Origin: Cokeromyces recurvatus | Taxonomy: Eukaryota > Mucoromycota > Mucoromycetes > Mucorales > Mucoraceae | Direction: 5' to 3' | Length of the DNA stretch: 64,000 nucleotides | Assembly: GCF_025118155.1 (NCBI RefSeq) | Contig: NW_026251388.1 | Span: forward strand, 744,001 to 808,000 | Notes under the pieces: generated by a model | What the model was told of the DNA's origin: nothing | Seen by the model: only the letters and a program-made list of their open reading frames with translations | The model's database searches: none | Translations under genes and position numbers: made by a program | Part shown: in pieces, positions 58,401 through 64,000 of the stretch | Layout: every line of letters starts with the position of its first letter | How positions within the stretch are numbered: position 1 is the first letter of the stretch

Positions 58401-60227
58401 GTTATGTGTATCATTTTTACTTATATTTTGTCTATTGGGATCTTTGACAAGCGATATATAATCATAGAGATTGTTAGAAAGGATATTATGTTGTATTTAA
58501 TTTAATAACGCTATGAAAAGGTGAAAGTATTGAATAGAGATGATAATTTTGTATATTTGATTGAATAAACATCTTATTTTATTTTATATGTAAGCTTGAT
58601 ATAATCTTTATTTAGCATACAGTTATATTAGAAAAGTGAGTTTGTCATTGAGATATATGGTTTAAATCTTATATTTGATATTTTCTAAAGCTACTTTATG
58701 ATACAATATGTAATAAAATAAAATTGATATGAAGCTTATTCAATATAAATACAGTTTTAATATATGCCTTTTGTGTTAATGATATTGTTTATTATTATTT
58801 GTTATCTATATCGCAATTCATAAAATTAAATAATATAATGTTCAAAACTTAATATAAGCAAATAATAGTGAGCAGTTAAGCATATCTAAATAGAATAGCT
58901 ATTTATAACATTTAATCAATAATATTATCATCAACATCAGATTAATAACAACTATTACTTGTTATTTTATCAGACTAATCTTAGAATGTTATGGTAAATT
59001 CTAACAAAAAGAAAATTATTAATTGTGTTAAAGCATGATATCTGAAGAAACAAGCTGTGTCAAATAATATTGCATACTAGTGTTTAATTCGGCTGAATCA
59101 AAGTTGTACCTTAGATGCCAAATTTAAATTGGTTACTGTCATATCCTTTGGATCAAACAGCCCTAATAATAGAATCAAAGGAAAATGATATTATCTTTAT
59201 TATTACAAGTATATAATGCAGTTGGCTCTTTGGCTGTTAATTGCTATACTAGAGTTTCAAAGGTATATAAAAGTTACTTAAGTGAAGGGGAAACTAAAAA
59301 AACTATCTATAGAATCCCAAAGATATAAAAAAGGGGCGGATCAAGACATAGATAAAATATGCTTGTTAAAAACTATAAAAAGGGGCTGATTATTTTTAAA
59401 AAAGAGCTGAATTGTCAGATCTTACTTCAAAAGATAAACACAATATAATAGATTCTTATAGAATTTTCTTTATCTATCATTTCTTTCTTTCTTCTAACAG
59501 AGAGCATTGTATAAATAACTATCTAGACACTATTAAATAAGTTAATCACATAACAATTCTTAAAACAGGTAATAACAATTTATTAACCAACAACTTTATT
59601 AAGTCCACCTAGAATATGTCTATAGCAACAGTAAAATTACAATCTTTATTTAGTATAGAAATGCGAAGTTAAAGGAAGTTGTGATACCTTTCAAAATATG
59701 TAGATATTCTGTTCATTTATTCTTCTGCAGACTAGATAGTCATATTTATATAAGTGGATAATACTCTTTTTGAATAAAAATTAAACTTCAGGGATATAAA
59801 TGATATAACGCAAACTGATACCAATATACCTTATATCACTCATCCAGACCGGGCATTATAAATTAGTCATCTACACTATAAAAAAAATGCAGATTATAAA
59901 AAACAAAACAATATATCGATTTACAGTTAGAAAGTGTATCGAATATAATGAATACAGTGAAATAATTGATTCTCTATAACTTGCTTTTTTTAATAATATT
60001 TTTTTGCCGAGTAAATTAGTAATATAAGTTTTGTTACTTGAAGAAATTATTAACGAAAAAAAAAAAAAAAGAAAGCTACTAGGTTTGTCATTAAAAAAAT
60101 TTGTTAAAAATCTGAAAGTACTACTCTTAAGTTTATTAACTACTCGACATAAGTTTTTATAATAGAAATAATTATCTATCATCAAAAATAAGTAAGTAAA
60201 AAGCAATAAGAACAGTCTTGTAATAAT

Positions 60228-60265
<38 letters not shown>

Positions 60266-60491
60266 CGGTGATGTGATCAATGCAATGAAGAACCATATCA
60301 AAGATTCAAATTTATTTTGCTTGTTTTTTTTTATTTAATAAATCAGGCTATTTCGGTCGTTTAAATATGAAAACTACAGTTATTTTGCTTGTAATAAATA
60401 AGTATACACATTCTTTTTTATTCATTTATTAAATTATACATTATTCAAAATTCTCTTTCCAAATAGATAGTCTAAAGTTAAATATCACAGG
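58296..60491. other. Long intergenic region, no gene seen
   Basis: About 2.2 kb of AT-rich sequence apart from the tRNA flank. A 36-base T run lies at 60230-60265. The 141-codon minus-strand frame at 59871-60296 is lysine-, phenylalanine- and leucine-rich, starts through the T run and is not supported as a gene. Confidence 0.55.
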
Positions 60492-61573
60492 ATGGATCAA
60501 TCTAGTGATCCTCGTAAGTATTTATTTGGTTCCAGCTATTAAATTCTTAATTTTAATATTGGACTCACATGCTAATTCCTTTTTCTAAATCAACTTCATT
60601 CAGAGGATGGTCAAACGACGCCCATGAACGTAAAACGCCGCTCAGCAGTATGTTATTTTTCCTTTCAAAATTACATACATATTTTCAATAATCAAATGTA
60701 AAAAGCATACTAAAATAATATAAATATATACATATAAATATGTATGTATATATTTAGTGGATAGCTTGGTTTTGCTCTAGAAAACAAAATCGATATTATG
60801 CAGATGTAGACGAAAGTTTTATAGAAGATCCTTTTAATTTAATTGGACTGAATGCACATATTCCTTTATATAAAGAAACTCTTGAGATAATCTTGGATCT
60901 TGAACCTGTCGATGTTATGTATAATCGTGTTCCTGATTTAAGTCTACTAGAACCTTCAGCTGAGCTTTTATATGGACTTATCCATCAGCGATATATTATT
61001 ACAAAACAAGGCATGATTCAAATGGTATTTTACCTTCTCCTTCCTCCCCTCTTTTTTTTATTTCTTTTTCTTTCGGATAAAAGTTAATGGGTTTTTTTTC
61101 TTTTGCACATAGTATCAAAAATACAGGATGGGAGATTTTGGAAAATGTCCTAGGGTATATTGTAATGATAGCTATGTGCTACCTTGCGGCCAACATGATA
61201 CGCCTAAACTAAGTACAGTACGACTTTATTGTCCTAATTGTAAAGATATCTATATACCATCAAATCCTAGATATCAAAATATTGATGGTAAATATTTGAT
61301 TTTGTTTTTATTATGTACATGTATACAATTTTAATTTCCCTTTTCCTTTTCCTTTCAGGTTCTCATTTTGGGACTACATTTCCTCATTTATTTATCCAAA
61401 CATTTCCAGACTGCATCAAGCCTATTAAGCCAGAGATATATACCGCGAAATTATTTGGATTTCGAATTAATGAATTATCTGAATCAGGACCTCGTATGCA
61501 ATGGCTAAGAATTTATAAAGATAATAATAAGCCATTCATAGTAGACCAAAAAGAAAAAGAAGAGGAGGATTAA
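60492..61573 (+). CDS. CKB1: Casein kinase II regulatory (beta) subunit
   Basis: Dimerising regulatory subunit of the tetrameric CK2 kinase. Exons 60492-60513, 60604-60647, 60758-61024, 61113-61287 and 61359-61573 give 240 residues. The N-terminal 22 residues are polar and precede the conserved WIAWFCSRKQNRYYADVDES. Then FIEDPFNLIGLN, LEIILDLEPVD, SAELLYGLIHQRYIITKQG and the zinc-binding dimer interface CPRVYC with CPNC 20-odd residues later. Also GSHFGTTFPHLFIQTFPD and KLFGFRINELSESG. The C-terminus is charged (DQKEKEEED). The acidic loop after LDLEP is short compared with animal CK2 beta. Convergent with the Mgm1 gene, 169 bp between stops. Confidence 0.95.
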
Positions 61574-61742
61574 CACTACGTTGTAAATGCTAAGTAGTTT
61601 AATACTTATTATACATATAAATTTATATTTATGTGAATTAAATAAAAAGATGTGATTATTAAGAAGGAAAAAAAAAAGAAGGGGGGGTATTTTATTTATT
61701 TACTGACAGCAAAATTAAAATATATAATTATTAAAATAGACA

Positions 61743-64000
61743 TTAAGAATATGGCGATTTTGAGTTATTGTTAGTTGGTGCTTGTCTATCTGCCTGTCTC
61801 TTTACAAGATAGTTTAATTTATCCATCACTTCCTCTAGTTTCATTTTACGTTCCTGTAAATCAAGGTGCTTTTGTATAGGCGGATTTTCTCTAGCAAATT
61901 GTTGAATTTGGCGTCGATCCATTTCATAAACTAAACGGTTATCTACTTCACGAGGGAATTGAAAGAAGAATTCATTTAATAATTCAACTTGAATAAACAT
62001 GACAGCCTACATATATATATAAAACTTTAGGTTATTATGATATTCTAAATATATATAAATATTACCGTATAAGTTAATTTTTCTGCAATGACATTCAAAA
62101 AGGCTTCAGGGCAATATTGCTTATTTTCAGATGATTTACATTGTCTACTCTTTAAAGCAGCAATTCTATACTTGAGAATAATTGATCTATCTCTCAAATA
62201 GATCGCCTCTTTTGCTTTTTCAAGTAATTTAGGATTATAAAAAGATTTTATAACTTCTTCCTCTTCCTCTTCTTCATGATTTTCACTATTTTTTAAGTCT
62301 TGATTTTTTTTTTGACGTCGATCTTCTTCTTTTTCTGTATCTAAAAGATAATTTATAGCACTCTTTAACTTCTTTTTGCCAACAGAATTTTTGATTGAAT
62401 TAGCCATATCATCGCACATCTCAAGTTCCTTTTCTAATAATGCAATCGTACGTTTGACACCATCATTCCATTCATTATCAGTAATTTCGACCTACAAAAA
62501 AAAGTTAATGAACAGATAAAAAAAAAAAAAAACGCTTTACTACCTCAAATTTGTATGGCTTAATTGTATTTTCTACTTGATCACTTGTAGTTAAAAATTT
62601 ACTTCTTAATATTTCATTAGTAAAGTTCATAATTTGTTTTCTAGTCTCAGAATGATGGCTAAATGATTCAACGTTTGCTAGTCTTTCCATATTATACATC
62701 AAGACATCAACTACTAATTGAGTTGTTGCTCTTCCAATTCCACTTTTTGTTAAAGCAGCAGCGGCAAAGTCTATCTTATACAGCCAATAAATGTCATCTT
62801 GAGAAGCTTTAGGTAACTCAACAATCTTTGGATCACTCCAATATTGTTCTGCACAAATATCGAGTACTCTCTGCTCTAACATGGATCGTACTTCATGACG
62901 TACTTGAGGTTTACCAAAATTATTTGCAAAATTTTTAAAATCATGTTTTAAACAGTCCATTGTCTCGGCAACATAGGATTCAGCAGTAACTCTTCTATCA
63001 TTATATTGAACCTTAAACTGATATTTGGCCTCTTCTAATTCACGTTGTACAGCATCAACAATGCTATATAAAGATTTACCCATACTTTGCTCCAAGACAT
63101 TCATTAATTTGCGCCTTAAAGTAGAGGTACCTACGAGTATATCATGTTGATTAAAGATAAGATGAGATCTAAAATAAGCCTCTTCATTCTTCATTAAAGC
63201 ATGAGACATATTGCTGTCATTATTATCCTGTGGCGCTTTACAGACCACACCAATATAACCTAGATGAAGTGGATAATCTGTATTACGAAGAATAGCAGCA
63301 CCTACTTCTGGAGGTACAAGATCCATTTTAGTGATTACACCAATTGTACGAAGTCCAAGAGGATCCCATTTTCTGCTTGCTCTAAGAGCAGGTGAATTAG
63401 CAAGATCAACATTAGCACTACAAACGGCTAAAATGATATTGGGTCCTCGAATATATTTTTCACACAAGTCTTCAATCTTATTCTTAAGTGTCTCAGGTTG
63501 ATTTCTATTTGATATTTGAATATAACCCGGTAAATCAATTAAAGTAAGATCAGGAACGTTAGGTGAATAAACACGAAGTTCAATAGGTTTATCTGACACA
63601 CATTCAGATTCAGAGACAGCTAAATTCATATCTACTAAAGTCTTTTGAATCTTTTTAAAATCATGTATTTTTCCTAATCCAAGTTGAGGGAATTCTCCAT
63701 ATTCTTCATCTTGATTTGGTGTATGAATCAAAGTTAACTCAATAGGTCTTCGAGTAACCATATTTGTTCCCCTATACAAGACACAAAGATCAGTATTATT
63801 ATTATTATTATTATTATTACCAACTTTACTTTGGAAGAAATTCATGTCCTACAATAGCTTCTAATACTGAACTTTTACCAGAACTTTGAGATCCAATGAC
63901 TACTATACTAGGTAGCTTCAATGTTTCATTATGATCAATGGACATCAATATACTACGAATCTCGATTAATTTCTTTGTTAACATCATCAACTGTTCATCT
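61743..64000 (-). CDS. MGM1: Mitochondrial dynamin-like GTPase Mgm1/OPA1 (partial, N-terminus off the right edge)
   Basis: Large GTPase of the inner membrane and intermembrane space that fuses mitochondrial inner membranes. Exons on the minus strand: beyond 64000 to 63830, 63771-62544, 62491-62066, 62006-61743. GTPase motifs: P-loop [17 protein letters not shown] (in the cut exon), [15 protein letters not shown] across an intron that contains an ATT microsatellite, DLPGYIQIS and [12 protein letters not shown]. The stalk segment [15 protein letters not shown] is typical of OPA1/Mgm1. The C-terminal GTPase-effector part carries an acidic insert ([11 protein letters not shown]) and ends in a polar tail ([12 protein letters not shown]). 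The mitochondrial presequence and membrane anchor lie outside the window. Confidence 0.94.

Noticed and set aside
59871..60296. 141-codon minus-strand frame
   Set aside because: Opens in a 36-base homopolymer and is dominated by lysine, leucine and phenylalanine from AT-rich DNA.
1..64000. CRISPR arrays, bacterial operons, ribosome binding sites
   Set aside because: Intron-rich eukaryotic genes throughout; no regularly spaced direct repeats with unique spacers were seen.

Overview
The window is nuclear DNA of a filamentous fungus, very probably one of the Mucorales (Mucor/Rhizopus-like). It is strongly AT-rich, with introns mostly of 50-130 bp and homopolymer runs of 35-42 bases. The encoded proteins (MMS19, CHS7, Mgm1, XRN1, PAPS reductase, casein kinase II beta, Arp2/3 subunit 5) form an ordinary eukaryotic single-copy set. 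I rebuilt each gene by joining exons at GT-AG sites (one GC-AG). Every complete model closes as an exact multiple of three and keeps the family motifs across the joins.

Layout. 1-7.6 kb: URC4 (uracil catabolism, cut by the left edge), MMS19 (14 exons) and a PAPS reductase. 9.1-10.7 kb: MFS hexose transporter, then about 6 kb with one doubtful 72-codon ORF. 16.8-18.3 kb: Gi-like G-protein alpha subunit. 18.5-21.4 kb: a 2.9-kb transposon with 121-bp terminal inverted repeats. It carries a broken Fanzor-type gene (eukaryotic relative of the RNA-guided nuclease TnpB), and a second, more decayed Fanzor fragment lies just beyond it. 22.4-23.0 kb: mitochondrial ribosomal protein uL29m. 26.3-35.9 kb: ER glucosidase I, XRN1 and an aldehyde dehydrogenase. 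38.5-43.5 kb: CHS7, a dual-specificity phosphatase, a CDK11-type kinase and ARPC5. 44.5-53.0 kb: an MFS transporter, three uncharacterised genes or candidates, and a long-chain acyl-CoA synthetase. 53.8-58.4 kb: two tRNA-Val(UAC) genes in a 188-bp inverted repeat around another MFS transporter. 60.5-64.0 kb: CK2 beta and Mgm1/OPA1, which runs off the right edge.

There is no operon-like logic; neighbours are functionally independent. Loose themes are cell-surface and ER biogenesis (glucosidase I trims N-glycans, CHS7 exports chitin synthase, ARPC5 drives actin patches) and signalling (G alpha, CDK11, CK2 beta, phosphatase).

The most notable item is the Fanzor transposon. Its termini are about 97% identical and it has TA flanks like Tc1/mariner target duplications. 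All three RuvC acidic codons and parts of the zinc ribbon can still be read, but frameshifts and stop codons break the reading frame.
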